Positions 8,151 through 16,782 of a stretch of DNA of 64,000 bases are shown here, piece by piece (the first letter of the stretch is position 1; every line of letters begins with the position of its first letter). Made by a program: the position numbers and the translations under genes. The DNA lies in assembly GCF_004339745.1 (NCBI RefSeq), contig NZ_SMGP01000001.1, positions 4,464,001 to 4,528,000 of the forward strand. Reading direction: 5' to 3'. The DNA is from Paraburkholderia sp. BL9I2N2 (GTDB taxonomy: Bacteria; Pseudomonadota; Gammaproteobacteria; Burkholderiales; Burkholderiaceae). Below the pieces are notes generated by a model. The model saw only the letters and a program-made list of their open reading frames with translations, made no database searches and was not told the origin of the DNA.

Positions 8151-8465
8151 TTACAGGCGGGCCATCCGCTGATATTCGCCGGCGGCCTTGGTGCGTCCGA
8201 TCGCCGCTTCGAACTCGAAATGCAGTTCGTTCTGGGTGACTGCCGCGTCCGCGAGGAGCGCCGCGTCGATCGCCTGGATCTGGCGGATCATGCCCAGCGC
8301 GCCCGGTTCCTGATCCGCGCTGAGCGACATCAGCAGCGGCGAGCGCGTTTCGGTCAGGCGGGCGGCTTCCGGCCAATCCGCCAGCGAGGCCGCCTGCTCG
8401 ATTTCGCACGTGATGGAGAGCACGCGCTCGACCAATTCCGTCTGGTTCATGTTGTGCGCGTCCAT
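8151..8465 (-). CDS. fliT: Flagellar export chaperone FliT
   Basis: A small, acidic, helical protein of 104 residues with the FliT pattern: an N-terminal helix MNQTELVERVLSITCEIEQA, a central TRSPLLMSLS segment and a C-terminal helical tail. FliT escorts the filament cap protein FliD to the export gate and in enteric bacteria binds FlhDC to repress class 2 genes. The gene starts 3 bp after the fliD stop codon, the normal fliDT arrangement. ATG at 8465 is used; an internal ATG at 8450 (MNQTEL) is an alternative. Confidence 0.88.
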   Translation of the reverse strand: MDAHNMNQTELVERVLSITCEIEQAASLADWPEAARLTETRSPLLMSLSADQEPGALGMIRQIQAIDAALLADAAVTQNELHFEFEAAIGRTKAAGEYQRMARL

Positions 8466-8468
8466 GGC

Positions 8469-9986
8469 TTAGCTCTTGTTCGTGGCCAGCGCGCCCGCGC
8501 TGTTGGTGCCGCCGAACAGCGCGGTCAGGTATTGCGAATTGTTGTTCATGGTCGCCATCAACGTGTTCAGGGCGGTGAACTGCGCCTGGTACTGATTCGT
8601 CAACTGTGTCGTGTAGTCGGCGAGCGCGGTTTGTTGCGTGGTGATGCTCTTCAGGTCGGCGTTCAGCGCGGTGTTGCGCGTGTCGATGATGCCGCCGGTT
8701 TGCGTGAACGTGGTGATGCTGGCGTTCAACTGCTCGGCAATGCCGTTGGTCGAGTTGAAGAGCGACGCGACCGTGGCCGGGCTGCTCGTCAGCGCAGTGT
8801 TCAGCGCGTTGTTGTCGACCACCATCGTGCCGTCGGCCGGATCGTCCTTCAGCGTGATGCCGATCGCCGCCAGCGTGGTGCCGGTGCTGCCCGAGCCGAC
8901 CGAGCCTCCGATTATGTTGGCCAGCGTGTTCTTGATCGTCTGCAGCGTGGAGTCGCCCAACAGCGGCCCTTGCGACGTCGAGCCGGAGCTGAACGACGTG
9001 AGCGTGGACATGGTCGTCACGACGGTGTTGTACAGGCTCACGAAATTGTTGATCGCGGTGTTCTGCGCGGTGGTGTCCTGCGCAATGGTCAGCATCTGCG
9101 GGGTGCCCGCGGGCGTGCCCACGGCCGCCGCCGTCAGGTTGATCGTCACGCCTGAAATAGCGCCGGTCACCGCGTTGCTGGAACTGCTGCCCGCAATCCC
9201 GCCGATCGTGTACTCCGCGTCCTGTGCGAAGCCGCTCTGCGTCCAGGCGCTGCCCGAATTGGCCGACGTAATGGTCGACTGGCCGCCCGTGGTGCTGGCG
9301 GTCGACGTGACGCCGAGGCTCGACAGGCCGGTGTCGCTGGTGATGTTGCTGGTCGAGACGTTGATGACGTTGGCCGCCCCGGTGTTCGCCGCGCGCAGCA
9401 CAAGGTGAGCGCCGTCCGTGCCGGTCACGATCGTTGCCGTGACGCCGGGGTTGCTGCTGCTCGCATTGATCGCCGACGCGATGCCCGACAGCGTGTTGTT
9501 GGTGCTGTCGACGTTGATATCCATCGACTTGCCGTTCATCGAGATCGACAGCGTGCCGGTGCCCAGTTGCGTCGTGGAGCCGAAGGCTGCCGACGACAGG
9601 GCTTGCGAGCTGGCGATCTGGGTCACGGCGATGGAATAGCTGCCGGCCACGGCGCCTACGCCGGCTGTCGCGGTCAGCCCGGTGCCGCTTGCGGTCGCCG
9701 CGAACGTCGCCAGCGTGTTGCCGTTGGCGAGATTCGTGATGCCCGACTGCAATGCGCTGAGCGCGGAACTCAGTGCGCCATACGCCGACAGCGTGGTGCT
9801 GTCGCTGGTTTGCTGTGCCGCCAGAGCCGAGGCTTGCCCGGCGACCTTTGCGTTCACGAGTGCCGTGACGAGCGTCGACACGTCCATCGACGAATTGCCC
9901 GTCGAGCCGCTGATGATCGATTGAGCAGCCGACTGCAGCGCGGCGTTGGCGCTAGCTGTAGAAGACGAGGTTGAGATCGAGGACAT
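8469..9986 (-). CDS. fliD: Filament cap protein FliD (hook-associated protein 2)
   Basis: A protein of 505 residues, extremely Ser/Thr/Ala-rich, with the FliD N-terminal signature (MDVSTLVTALVNAK and later TTLSAYGALSSALSALQSG) and C-terminal helices (IDTRNTALNADLKSITTQQ, then a Gln-rich coiled segment ending in MNNNSQYLTALFGG). FliD forms the pentameric or hexameric cap that folds flagellin at the filament tip. GGAG lies before the ATG at 9986. It follows fliC on the same strand and is followed by its chaperone gene fliT. The low-complexity composition is usual for axial proteins. Confidence 0.95.
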   Translation of the reverse strand: MSSISTSSSTASANAALQSAAQSIISGSTGNSSMDVSTLVTALVNAKVAGQASALAAQQTSDSTTLSAYGALSSALSALQSGITNLANGNTLATFAATASGTGLTATAGVGAVAGSYSIAVTQIASSQALSSAAFGSTTQLGTGTLSISMNGKSMDINVDSTNNTLSGIASAINASSSNPGVTATIVTGTDGAHLVLRAANTGAANVINVSTSNITSDTGLSSLGVTSTASTTGGQSTITSANSGSAWTQSGFAQDAEYTIGGIAGSSSSNAVTGAISGVTINLTAAAVGTPAGTPQMLTIAQDTTAQNTAINNFVSLYNTVVTTMSTLTSFSSGSTSQGPLLGDSTLQTIKNTLANIIGGSVGSGSTGTTLAAIGITLKDDPADGTMVVDNNALNTALTSSPATVASLFNSTNGIAEQLNASITTFTQTGGIIDTRNTALNADLKSITTQQTALADYTTQLTNQYQAQFTALNTLMATMNNNSQYLTALFGGTNSAGALATNKS

Positions 9987-10062
9987 GCAGAGGCTCCGGG
10001 CGTCTGGAAATCTGTATTGGGTGGTGCGCGATGCTACATCACTAAGTGACGGAAATGCACAG

Positions 10063-10080
10063 CGGGAGGCATGCCTCCCG
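10063..10080. other. 18-bp perfect palindrome between fliC and fliD
   Basis: CGGGAGGCATGCCTCCCG is its own reverse complement. It lies 63 bp after the fliC stop and 77 bp before the fliD start on the transcribed strand. No T-run follows on the minus strand, so it is not a classical terminator. It could stabilise the 3' end of abundant fliC mRNA or reduce readthrough into fliD. Confidence 0.45.
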
Positions 10081-10143
10081 TTGCTTGAAACCCGGCGATG
10101 CGCCCCGCTTGCGCGCAGCGCATCGCCGTTACCGCGTCAGCTC

Positions 10144-11289
10144 TTACTGCAGGAGCTTCAGAACTTGCTGCGGGTTCGAGTTAGCTTGCGCCAACACCGA
10201 GATACCAGCTTGTTGCAGCACTTGCGCCTTGCTCAGGTTCGCCGTTTCTTGTGCGAAGTTGGCGTCCGTGATTTGCGATTGTGCCGACGACAGGTCGGTC
10301 GATTCAGCTTGCTGCGACGTCGAGATTGCGGTGAAGCGGTTTTGCGCGGCGCCCAGTGCAGCTTGCAGCGTATTCACGGTCTGCAGTGCGTTGTCGATCG
10401 AGACCATCGCTTCGTTCGCGCCCGTGACCGTGCTGATGTCGAGGCCCGAAACCGTCGGCGGCGCGTTGATCGCGTTGATCTGATTGACGGCGGCGATGGC
10501 GGCACCGGAAGCTGCGCCGGTCGTCGGCAGAGCTGCCGTGCTGATGGCGAGGCTGGTGATGGCCGTGCCGGAGCCCGCGCCCGTGCCTGCGCTGAAGATT
10601 GCGTTTGCAACGCCCGACGTGATGGCGGTGTTGTTCTGGTCCGTGAAGGTATAGCCGCCCTTGCCGTCCGACAGAACGTTGACCGACGTGATCGTTGCGC
10701 CGGTGCTCGTGTATGCGCCGGTCGCGCTCAGGCTGACCGCGATCGTGCCGACTGTTTGACCCGTTTGCACCAGACCGCCACCGATCTTCGCTGCCGACAT
10801 CGATTGGCTCAGATCCAGGCTGATCGTCTGACCGACGTTCGCGCCGACCTGGAACGTCACGCTGCCTGCCGAGCCGTCCAGAATGTTCGTGCCGTTGTAC
10901 GTCGTTTGCGACGCGATACGGTTCACTTCAGCGATCTGCGCCGAAACTTCCTTCTGCAGAGCGGCTTGGTCGCTCGACGACAGCGAGCCGGTCGATGCTT
11001 GCACAGCCAGCTGACGGATACGTTGCAGGCTGGAGGTCAGCGAGGACAGTGCGCTCGATGCGGTTTGAATCATCGACACGCCGTCATTCGCATTCGACAC
11101 GCCCTGGTTCAGGCCGTTGATCTGCGTTTGCATACGCGTCGAGATTGCCAGACCTGCTGCATCGTCAGCCGCGCTGTTGATGCGCTTGCCCGACGACAGG
11201 CGGGTGATGGCTTGCGAAAGGGCGCTTTGCGAGCCATTAAGGTTTTGCTGTGCAACCAGCGAGTTGATGTTGCTATTGATTCCGAGCAT
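10144..11289 (-). CDS. fliC: Flagellin FliC
   Basis: A protein of 381 residues. The conserved N-terminal D0/D1 region begins MLGINSNINSLVAQQNLNGS and contains RLSSGKRINSAADDAAGLAI. The C-terminal D1/D0 region includes AAQNRFTAIS, the SQITDANFAQETANLSK segment and a terminal QQVLKLLQ. The centre (about residues 150-290) is a Ser/Thr/Gly-rich variable domain and offers many potential O-glycosylation sites. The ATG at 11289 follows TAGGAG at ideal spacing; a longer in-frame extension has no support. The filament is built from thousands of copies outside the cell. The adjacent glycosyltransferase operon probably modifies this protein. Confidence 0.97.
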   Translation of the reverse strand: MLGINSNINSLVAQQNLNGSQSALSQAITRLSSGKRINSAADDAAGLAISTRMQTQINGLNQGVSNANDGVSMIQTASSALSSLTSSLQRIRQLAVQASTGSLSSSDQAALQKEVSAQIAEVNRIASQTTYNGTNILDGSAGSVTFQVGANVGQTISLDLSQSMSAAKIGGGLVQTGQTVGTIAVSLSATGAYTSTGATITSVNVLSDGKGGYTFTDQNNTAITSGVANAIFSAGTGAGSGTAITSLAISTAALPTTGAASGAAIAAVNQINAINAPPTVSGLDISTVTGANEAMVSIDNALQTVNTLQAALGAAQNRFTAISTSQQAESTDLSSAQSQITDANFAQETANLSKAQVLQQAGISVLAQANSNPQQVLKLLQ

Positions 11290-11480
11290 GGAAAATCTCC
11301 TAAATAAGCCTTGAGCCCAATACGCCACGTTGGCATCGGCGGAAGCACTCGTTCATTGCTGGCCGCCTCAGTGAAGGTTGACGGCGTCCCTTAAAAAAAC
11401 TTGAGGAACTTTGTGCAGTGGCAAGCCAAACGTTTTCCATGCTGGTTTATTGCAATGCCGCTGAAAGCCGCTTGCAGCCT

Positions 11481-11508
11481 TGATCGGCGGACGCACTGCA
11501 GGTATTGA
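11481..11508 (-). promoter_or_regulatory. Candidate sigma-28 promoter of fliC
   Basis: On the minus strand TCAATACC (11501-11508), then 12 nt, then GCCGATCA (11481-11488), compared with TAAAGTTT-N11-GCCGATAA. The -10 half is good and the -35 half is only partial. It would give fliC a leader of about 190 nt. Confidence 0.5.
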
Positions 11509-11556
11509 AAAGACGGCGTATTCTCTTTTTCTCTTGTGACAAACCGTGGAGAAATC

Positions 11557-12498
11557 ATGCAAAAGCGCAGGATTGGGCGTTCGGAATTACAGGTCGCGCC
11601 GCTTATGTTCGGCGGCAATGTTTTCGGCTGGACCGCCGATGAAGCCACCTCGTTTTCGATTCTGGATGCGTTTGTCGATGCCGGTCTCGACTTTATCGAT
11701 ACCGCCGATGTCTATTCCGCGTGGGTGCCCGGCAACCAGGGCGGCGAATCGGAAACCATCATCGGCAAGTGGTTCCGTCGGAGCGGCAAGCGCGACAAGA
11801 TCGTGCTCGCCACCAAGGTTTCGAAGCATCCGCTGCGCAAGGGACTGTCGGCGCCCAACATTCAGGCAGCGGTCGAGGATTCGCTGCGGCGCTTGCAAAC
11901 CGATTACATCGACGTCTACTTTTCTCACGACGACGACACCGAAACGCCGCTCGCCGAAACACTCGGCGCGTATCAGAAGCTGATCGAGGCGGGCAAGGTA
12001 CGCGTGATCGGTGCATCGAACTACAGCGGCGCGCGGGTCGAGGAGGCGCTTGCCGTGTCGCGCCAGCATGGCCTGCCCGAATATCAGTTGCTGCAACCGG
12101 AGTACAACCTGTATGACCGCGCGGCATACGAGCGCGACATCGAACCAGTGGCGCTCGCCAATCAGCTCGGCGTGGTGGTGTACTACAGCCTGGCGAGCGG
12201 CTTTCTGTCCGGCAAATACCGCTCGCAGGCCGATCTGGCCAATAAGGCGCGCGGCAGCCGGGTCGAAAAATATCTGAATGAACGCGGTTTGCGGATTCTC
12301 GACGCGCTAGATCGGGTTGCCGACGCGCATGGCAGCACGTCGGCCACCGTCGCGCTGGCATGGTTGATCGCGCGGCCCAGCGTTACGGCCCCTATTGCCA
12401 GCGCGACGTCGATCGATCAGCTCAAGAGCCTCGCGGCGGCGGTTCATCTGATGCTGACGGGCGCCGATGTCCGCGAACTCGACGAAGCGAGCGCCTGA
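11557..12498 (+). CDS. Aldo/keto reductase
   Basis: A protein of 313 residues of the AKR (YajO/YghZ-like) family, using NADPH to reduce carbonyl compounds. The catalytic tetrad can be read as D48 and Y53 (DFIDTADVYS), K87 (VLATKVS) and H124 (YFSHDDD). The cofactor-binding C-terminal part holds SLASGFLSGKYR and LAWLIARPSVTAPIASAT. The ATG at 11557 follows GGAG at good spacing; an upstream in-frame TTG is not supported. It is divergent from fliC and not part of the flagellar regulon as far as the sequence shows. The physiological substrate is unknown. Confidence 0.92.
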   Translation: MQKRRIGRSELQVAPLMFGGNVFGWTADEATSFSILDAFVDAGLDFIDTADVYSAWVPGNQGGESETIIGKWFRRSGKRDKIVLATKVSKHPLRKGLSAPNIQAAVEDSLRRLQTDYIDVYFSHDDDTETPLAETLGAYQKLIEAGKVRVIGASNYSGARVEEALAVSRQHGLPEYQLLQPEYNLYDRAAYERDIEPVALANQLGVVVYYSLASGFLSGKYRSQADLANKARGSRVEKYLNERGLRILDALDRVADAHGSTSATVALAWLIARPSVTAPIASATSIDQLKSLAAAVHLMLTGADVRELDEASA

Positions 12499-12860
12499 GC
12501 GCGCGAAAGGTGACCTGGCGCAATCCCTAAACCCCTGGTAGGATGGAGAGTTTCCTGATATCATCGGGAGTGAATTGAGATCTTTGCCTGTTTCGTCAAT
12601 GTTTCTTCGTTGATGAAAGGTTGGCGAAACGGCAGCAGACGCGGCTTTTGCATTATGTCTGTCCGCGTTCCGCGGTGAACTCCCCACCTCTCTTTTCCGG
12701 CCTCCGTGGCCGCTTTGCCTCTCGTTCCATTCGTGGTTTGGCCGGGTTCTGCCCGCGTTTGCCTGTTACTGGCCATGAACTGAGACGACCGGAGGGCCGG
12801 CGCGTGAGCGGTATGCCGCCACGCAATTTACCCCTATCAAGTGATTGAGTTAGGAATTAA
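12499..12860. other. Gap between the aldo/keto reductase gene and rpsU
   Basis: No credible coding region is present. There is a hairpin with 10-nt arms GTTTCGTCAA (12590-12599) and TTGGCGAAAC (12621-12630; one mismatch), with a nested TTTC/GAAA pair. It has no T-run. A good ribosome-binding site (TAGGAATTAA) precedes rpsU. I could not place a convincing promoter. Confidence 0.4.
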
Positions 12861-13073
12861 ATGACGACGATTCTTCTGAAAGAAAACGAGCCGTTCGAAG
12901 TGGCGATTCGCCGCTTTCGTCGCGCAATCGAAAAGAATGGCCTGATCGCTGAACTGCGTGAGCGCCAATCGTACGAAAAGCCGACCACGGCACGTAAGCG
13001 CAAGAAGGCTGCTGCTGTGAAGCGCCTGCACAAGCGCCTGCGCAGCCAGATGCTGCCGAAGAAGCTGCACTAA
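12861..13073 (+). CDS. rpsU: 30S ribosomal protein S21
   Basis: A 70-residue basic protein, full length for S21: MTTILLKENEPFEVAIRRF, then the Lys/Arg-rich C-terminus KRLHKRLRSQMLPKKLH. It binds the small subunit near the anti-Shine-Dalgarno region of 16S rRNA and helps initiation. It stands alone here, not in the classical rpsU-dnaG-rpoD operon, and is followed by its own terminator. Burkholderiales often carry more than one S21 gene, so this may be a paralogue. Confidence 0.96.
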   Translation: MTTILLKENEPFEVAIRRFRRAIEKNGLIAELRERQSYEKPTTARKRKKAAAVKRLHKRLRSQMLPKKLH

Positions 13074-13095
13074 GCACGCTTTTTCCGCACGGCCG

Positions 13096-13142
13096 AACGG
13101 CGGTGTGAGCTTCGAAAGAAGCCACATCGCCGTTTTGCTTTT
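13096..13142 (+). terminator. Rho-independent terminator of rpsU
   Basis: A long stem with arms from AACGGCGGTGTG-GCTTC (13096-13113) to GAAGC-CACATCGCCGTT (13118-13134), a GAAA tetraloop at 13114-13117 and one or two mismatches. It is followed by a T-rich tract to 13142, 22 bp after the rpsU stop. Confidence 0.75.
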
Positions 13143-13258
13143 GGGGCGTCAGGTGGATCGCTCAGGTCAATGCGGGCTGCGCGACTTGGGGTGTGCTGCG
13201 CGGAGGATTGACGGTGGGCGCTGCGACGCCGTAGTGCGGCACCGCAGCTGTCTCCGGC

Positions 13259-13684
13259 TTACGCCGCGCTCTTCAGCCGATCAGCGGACAGGCCGAACTG
13301 GCGGGCGATCGAGCCCAGACGCTCGAGCCATTCCCAAGTGCCGAATACGTCGTGCACGTTTTGCAGGCAACTGAGCAGATCGACGGTGGCCGGGTCGTAC
13401 ACATTGATGCGGGAACGCAGCAGCGCCTTCTTCAGCGCCGACACGCCGACGTCCATATATGCGGGCATCTCAGCCGGCGTTTTGCCGATGAAGCGCACCG
13501 GAATACCTTCCATCGCGGTCATGTAGTCGCGCGGCTTGATGAAGCTGCCGACCGGGCAGCCGCCGCAATAGCCTCGATAAGCCCCGCCGCCGCGCGGTAG
13601 CAGCGCGGCGCGCTTCTGGCCCAGCAAGTGCCCCACGGCCTGATCGAAAATCTCCTGATGCGTCACAAAGTTAAGAGTTTTCAT
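13259..13684 (-). CDS. Uncharacterised small protein with YRGYCGGCPVGSFI motif
   Basis: A protein of 141 residues starting at the ATG at 13684 behind GGGAG. Its central motif AYRGYCGGCPVGSFI, followed by a Tyr and then AMEG about 15 residues later, matches the pattern of a widespread group of small bacterial and phage proteins (YRG...C..G.lI...Y...mEG). I know of no function for that group. The N-terminal part (TLNFVTHQEIFDQAVGHLL) and the C-terminal part (LLSCLQNVHDVFGTWEWLERL) look helical. The CxxC pair could bind metal or be redox active. The gene is isolated, between rpsU and a DNA glycosylase gene, on the minus strand. Confidence 0.75.
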   Translation of the reverse strand: MKTLNFVTHQEIFDQAVGHLLGQKRAALLPRGGGAYRGYCGGCPVGSFIKPRDYMTAMEGIPVRFIGKTPAEMPAYMDVGVSALKKALLRSRINVYDPATVDLLSCLQNVHDVFGTWEWLERLGSIARQFGLSADRLKSAA

Positions 13685-14051
13685 GGTTGGTCTCCCACGC
13701 GTTACGCAGCGGTTATTCGTTGTTTGAGCGCACGACTAGCAGTATCGGGCGTGCTCCATTCGGCGAAGCCCGGACTAGCAAGGCGAAAAGCCGTCAATTC
13801 CCGAATTTGACTTGTTTTTCGCAGCCGCAGCTCATAACCGTATAACGACCGAGATGCCCCATAAGCGCAGCCGGGCTTTACCGAATGGGAGCGTGGCGAC
13901 GAATCCGGCGTCGTGGCACGTCGTGTTCTCGTCCTCCAGGCCTTGCCTAGCGAGGTAATGACCGGACACCCGCTGCGGCGCTTGGGACTTTCCCTGAGCC
14001 GCCGTCCTTTGTTAGAACTGCGGCACTAAGCGCTGCTGAACCCGCGTCGCC
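13685..14051. other. 367-bp intergenic region containing a long imperfect inverted repeat
   Basis: No gene is supported here. The notable content is the 24-nt inverted repeat listed separately (13750-13773 and 13871-13894). Confidence 0.5.
13750..13894. repeat. Imperfect 24-nt terminal inverted repeats around 97 bp (MITE-like or hairpin element)
   Basis: The left arm (13750-13773: CGTGCTCC, ATTCGGCGAAGCCCGG) is the near-complement of the right arm (13871-13894: CCGGGCTTTACCGAATGGGA, then GCGTG), with three or four differences and one extra base. The interior of 97 bp is non-coding. I see no obvious target-site duplication, so the mobile-element reading is tentative. Confidence 0.45.
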
Positions 14052-14648
14052 TCAGCCCGCTTTGCGATTACGTCCTTTCTTGCCAAGCGCCGCGCATCGC
14101 GCGCGGCACATGCAACTCGCCTCGTGGTCGTTCACCATGCCGACCGCCTGCATGAACGCATAACAGATCGTCGAGCCGACGAACTTGCAGCCGTAGCGCT
14201 TCAGCCCCTTGCTCAGCGCGTCCGAAATGTCGGTCGATGCAGGTGCCTGCTTGTACGACGCCCAGTCGTTCTGAATCGGCGTCTGATCGACGAACGACCA
14301 GACAAAGTTGGCGAGCGAGCCGTGCTCGGCCTGAATCTGCTGGACGGCGCGGGCGTTGGTAATGGCCGCTTCGATCTTGCCGCGATGGCGCACGATACTT
14401 TCGTCCTTCACCAGCGCTTCGACGTGCTTCGGCGTAAAGCGCGCAACCTTGGCGATGTCGAAGTCCGCAAAAGCGCGGCGATAGCCGGCCCGTTTGTTAA
14501 GAATCGTCGACCACGACAAGCCGGCCTGAGCGCCTTCCAGCACGAGCATCTCGAACAGATGCTGGTCGTCGCGCGAGGGTACGCCCCATTCGGTGTCGTG
14601 ATACTGTGCGAGCGCTTCGCTCCATACCCAGTTGCATCGCTGTGTCAC
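14052..14648 (-). CDS. tag: DNA-3-methyladenine glycosylase I (Tag)
   Basis: A protein of 198 residues. It has the zinc-site residues of Tag: C5 (E. coli C4), H17 (QYHDTEWG), H175 and C179 (NDHEASCMCR). It also has E38 in LVLEGAQAGLSW, the residue that lines the base-recognition pocket. It excises N3-methyladenine from alkylated DNA, starting base-excision repair. The start is a GTG at 14648 (MTQRCNW) seven bases after GGAG; the longer in-frame extension lacks homology. It is divergent from the sugar-kinase gene and has no flagellar role. Confidence 0.95.
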   Translation of the reverse strand: MTQRCNWVWSEALAQYHDTEWGVPSRDDQHLFEMLVLEGAQAGLSWSTILNKRAGYRRAFADFDIAKVARFTPKHVEALVKDESIVRHRGKIEAAITNARAVQQIQAEHGSLANFVWSFVDQTPIQNDWASYKQAPASTDISDALSKGLKRYGCKFVGSTICYAFMQAVGMVNDHEASCMCRARCAALGKKGRNRKAG

Positions 14649-14788
14649 TGTCGCGCTCCTGCGTTGTGATGTCGCCCGCCAGCATAGCCGAAGCCGTGCG
14701 CACTGCAAGCTGGCCATTCGGCTAATTGCCGGATTGAAACTGACCTGCCACGCTATGCGTTATTCATCCACGGAACTCACTCGATTCC

Positions 14789-15670
14789 ATGAACAAAGAC
14801 TTCTTTCTGATCGGCATTGACGGCGGCGGCAGCGGCACGCGGGTCGTGCTCGGCGACGCGCAAGGCCGCGAACTGGCGCAGGCGGCAAGCGGGCCGTCGG
14901 GTTTGGGACTTGGCGTCGAACGTGCATGGCAGGCCATCGCAGCCGGCTGCAGCGAAGCATTTGCAAGTGCGGGCATGACGCTGGACTGGTCGCGCTGCGT
15001 GCTCGGCTGCGGATTGGCGGGCGTCAACAATCGCGACTGGTTGGCCGCGTTTCGCGCGCAAGCGCCCGCGCTAGCGGGACTCGCCGTGGAAAGCGACGCC
15101 TACACCACTTTGCTGGGCGCGCACGGCGGCGCGCATGGTGTGATTGTCGCGCTCGGCACCGGCAGCGTCGCGGCCGTGCTGGATGGCGAGGGCGAATGCC
15201 GCCAGGTGAGTGGCTACGGCTTTCCATCGGGCGACGAAGCGAGCGGCGCGTGGCTCGGACTGCGGGCCATCGTGCACGCACAGCAGGCGCTCGACGGTCG
15301 CGGCACTCACGACGATCTGGCCCAGGCGCTGGTCGCCCACACCGGCGCGCACGACCGCGACAGTCTCGTCGTCTGGCTGTGCGAAGCGAATCAGACAGCT
15401 TATGCGAGGCTCGCGCCGATCGTCATCGCCCACCGCACGCATCCGTTCGCGGCGCGCTTGCTCGGCGAGGCAGGCGTCGAAGTGGGCAAGATGATCGCCG
15501 CACTGGACCCGTCGGCGAGCCTGCCGGTCGCGTTGTGCGGCGGCCTTGGCGCACCGTTGCGCGAGTACGTGCCGCAGATCTATCAGGCGCGCTTACGCGA
15601 GCCGCTGGCAGACTCCGCGCACGGCGGATTGCAATTGGCGCAGCGTGAAGCGCTCCGCGCCGGCGGCTGA
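14789..15670 (+). CDS. BadF/BadG/BcrA/BcrD ATPase-family protein, probable N-acetylglucosamine kinase
   Basis: A protein of 293 residues of the ASKHA fold. The phosphate-1 loop is IGIDGGGSGTR (residues 8-18). A second nucleotide loop is visible as VIVALGTGSVAAV, and GYGFPSGDEASGAWLGLRA and CGGLGAPL follow. Single-domain BadF-family proteins of this size are usually glucosamine or N-acetylglucosamine kinases; the larger benzoyl-CoA reductase activators contain Fe-S cysteines, which are absent here. The gene lies 131 bp upstream of a Cof-type phosphatase gene on the same strand. The substrate assignment is family-based. Confidence 0.85.
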   Translation: MNKDFFLIGIDGGGSGTRVVLGDAQGRELAQAASGPSGLGLGVERAWQAIAAGCSEAFASAGMTLDWSRCVLGCGLAGVNNRDWLAAFRAQAPALAGLAVESDAYTTLLGAHGGAHGVIVALGTGSVAAVLDGEGECRQVSGYGFPSGDEASGAWLGLRAIVHAQQALDGRGTHDDLAQALVAHTGAHDRDSLVVWLCEANQTAYARLAPIVIAHRTHPFAARLLGEAGVEVGKMIAALDPSASLPVALCGGLGAPLREYVPQIYQARLREPLADSAHGGLQLAQREALRAGG

Positions 15671-15801
15671 AAACGGCGCGTCGCGGCGTGTGCGAGTCGC
15701 GCGATTGCGGCTGAAAATCATGGATATAGCCGGCGCGTTCCGGCGAACGCGGTCGGCAACGGTAAAATACGCAGCTTCGACGCTGCCCGCCTGCTCAAAC
15801 T

Positions 15802-16623
15802 ATGTACAAAGTCATCGCCACGGATCTCGACGGCACGCTGCTCAACGCGGATCACCAGGTGGACCCGTTCACGGTCGCCACCGTGCGCAAACTTGAAAGC
15901 GACGGGCTGCGGTTCGTGATTGCAACGGGTCGCCACTATTGCGATGTCGCCGGTATTCGCGACGTGCTGGGCATCAGTCCGTATCTGATTACATCGAATG
16001 GCGCGCGCATCCACGCGCCGGACAACACGGTGATCCACGCGGACGACCTGCCTCCGGCCATTGTGCAAAAACTGGTGCAGCCGGAAATCGCTGGCGCGCA
16101 TGGTCGTGTGATCGTCAACCTGTTCGCCGATCAGGCGTGGCTGATCGACCGCGACGCGCCGGATCTGCTGAAGTTTCACCAGGATTCGGGCTTCACCTAC
16201 GAAGTGACCGATTTGCCGAAACACGACGGCGTCGACATCGCGAAGGCCCTCTATATCGGCGAGCCTGCTGATCTCGCGCAGGTCTCGGCGAATCTCGCAA
16301 GCGAATTCGGCGACGCACTGTACGTGACCTATTCGCTGCCGGACTGTCTGGAAGTGATGACGGCAAACGTATCGAAGGGCCGCGCGTTGCAGATCGTGCT
16401 CGAGCGCCTCGGCGTCGATGCCTCGCAGTGCGTCGCTTTCGGCGACAACATGAACGACATCGATCTGCTGGAGACGGCCGGCCATCCGTTCATGATGAAC
16501 AACGCCAATCCCGACCTCATGACGCGCCTGCCAAACGTGCCGCGCATTGGCAACAACTTTGAAGCGGGCGTCGCACACCATTTGCGCAAGCTCTTCTCGC
16601 TCGACGACGAACTGATGTCCTGA
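15802..16623 (+). CDS. Cof-type HAD-IIB family sugar phosphatase
   Basis: A protein of 273 residues. Motif I is ATDLDGTLL with nucleophile D8 and acid/base D10. Motif II is the SNGAR segment. Motif III/IV is SKGRAL followed by VAFGDNMNDIDLLETAG with the Mg2+-binding Asp residues. The C2-type cap lies between them, as in YidA and YbiV. These enzymes dephosphorylate sugar phosphates or related metabolites with broad specificity. A strong terminator follows directly. It may work with the preceding kinase in sugar-phosphate turnover, but nothing in the sequence proves that. Confidence 0.92.
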   Translation: MYKVIATDLDGTLLNADHQVDPFTVATVRKLESDGLRFVIATGRHYCDVAGIRDVLGISPYLITSNGARIHAPDNTVIHADDLPPAIVQKLVQPEIAGAHGRVIVNLFADQAWLIDRDAPDLLKFHQDSGFTYEVTDLPKHDGVDIAKALYIGEPADLAQVSANLASEFGDALYVTYSLPDCLEVMTANVSKGRALQIVLERLGVDASQCVAFGDNMNDIDLLETAGHPFMMNNANPDLMTRLPNVPRIGNNFEAGVAHHLRKLFSLDDELMS

Positions 16624-16632
16624 GTGGAAATG

Positions 16633-16676
16633 GAAACGGCCCGCGTCGATTTTCATGGACGCGGGCCGTTTCTTTG
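16633..16676 (+). terminator. Strong Rho-independent terminator after the Cof-type phosphatase gene
   Basis: A perfect 15-bp stem GAAACGGCCCGCGTC (16633-16647) / GACGCGGGCCGTTTC (16658-16672) with a 10-nt loop, followed by TTTG. The A-rich 5' flank could also let it stop minus-strand transcription from the PXPV-protein gene. Confidence 0.85.
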
Positions 16677-16782
16677 AGCGGCACGTCTGGTGGCTCAGGC
16701 TGCTGTCGACGGCGTTGCGCCGCCGAGGTCTATCAAGGCCGGCAAGCCGCCTCATCTGCCGCCGTCAGTCGCACCAGGAAAA

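Noticed and set aside
12621..12848. A 75-residue open frame upstream of rpsU
   Set aside because: No ribosome-binding site, a low-complexity Arg/Pro/Ser composition and no recognised family; treated as intergenic.
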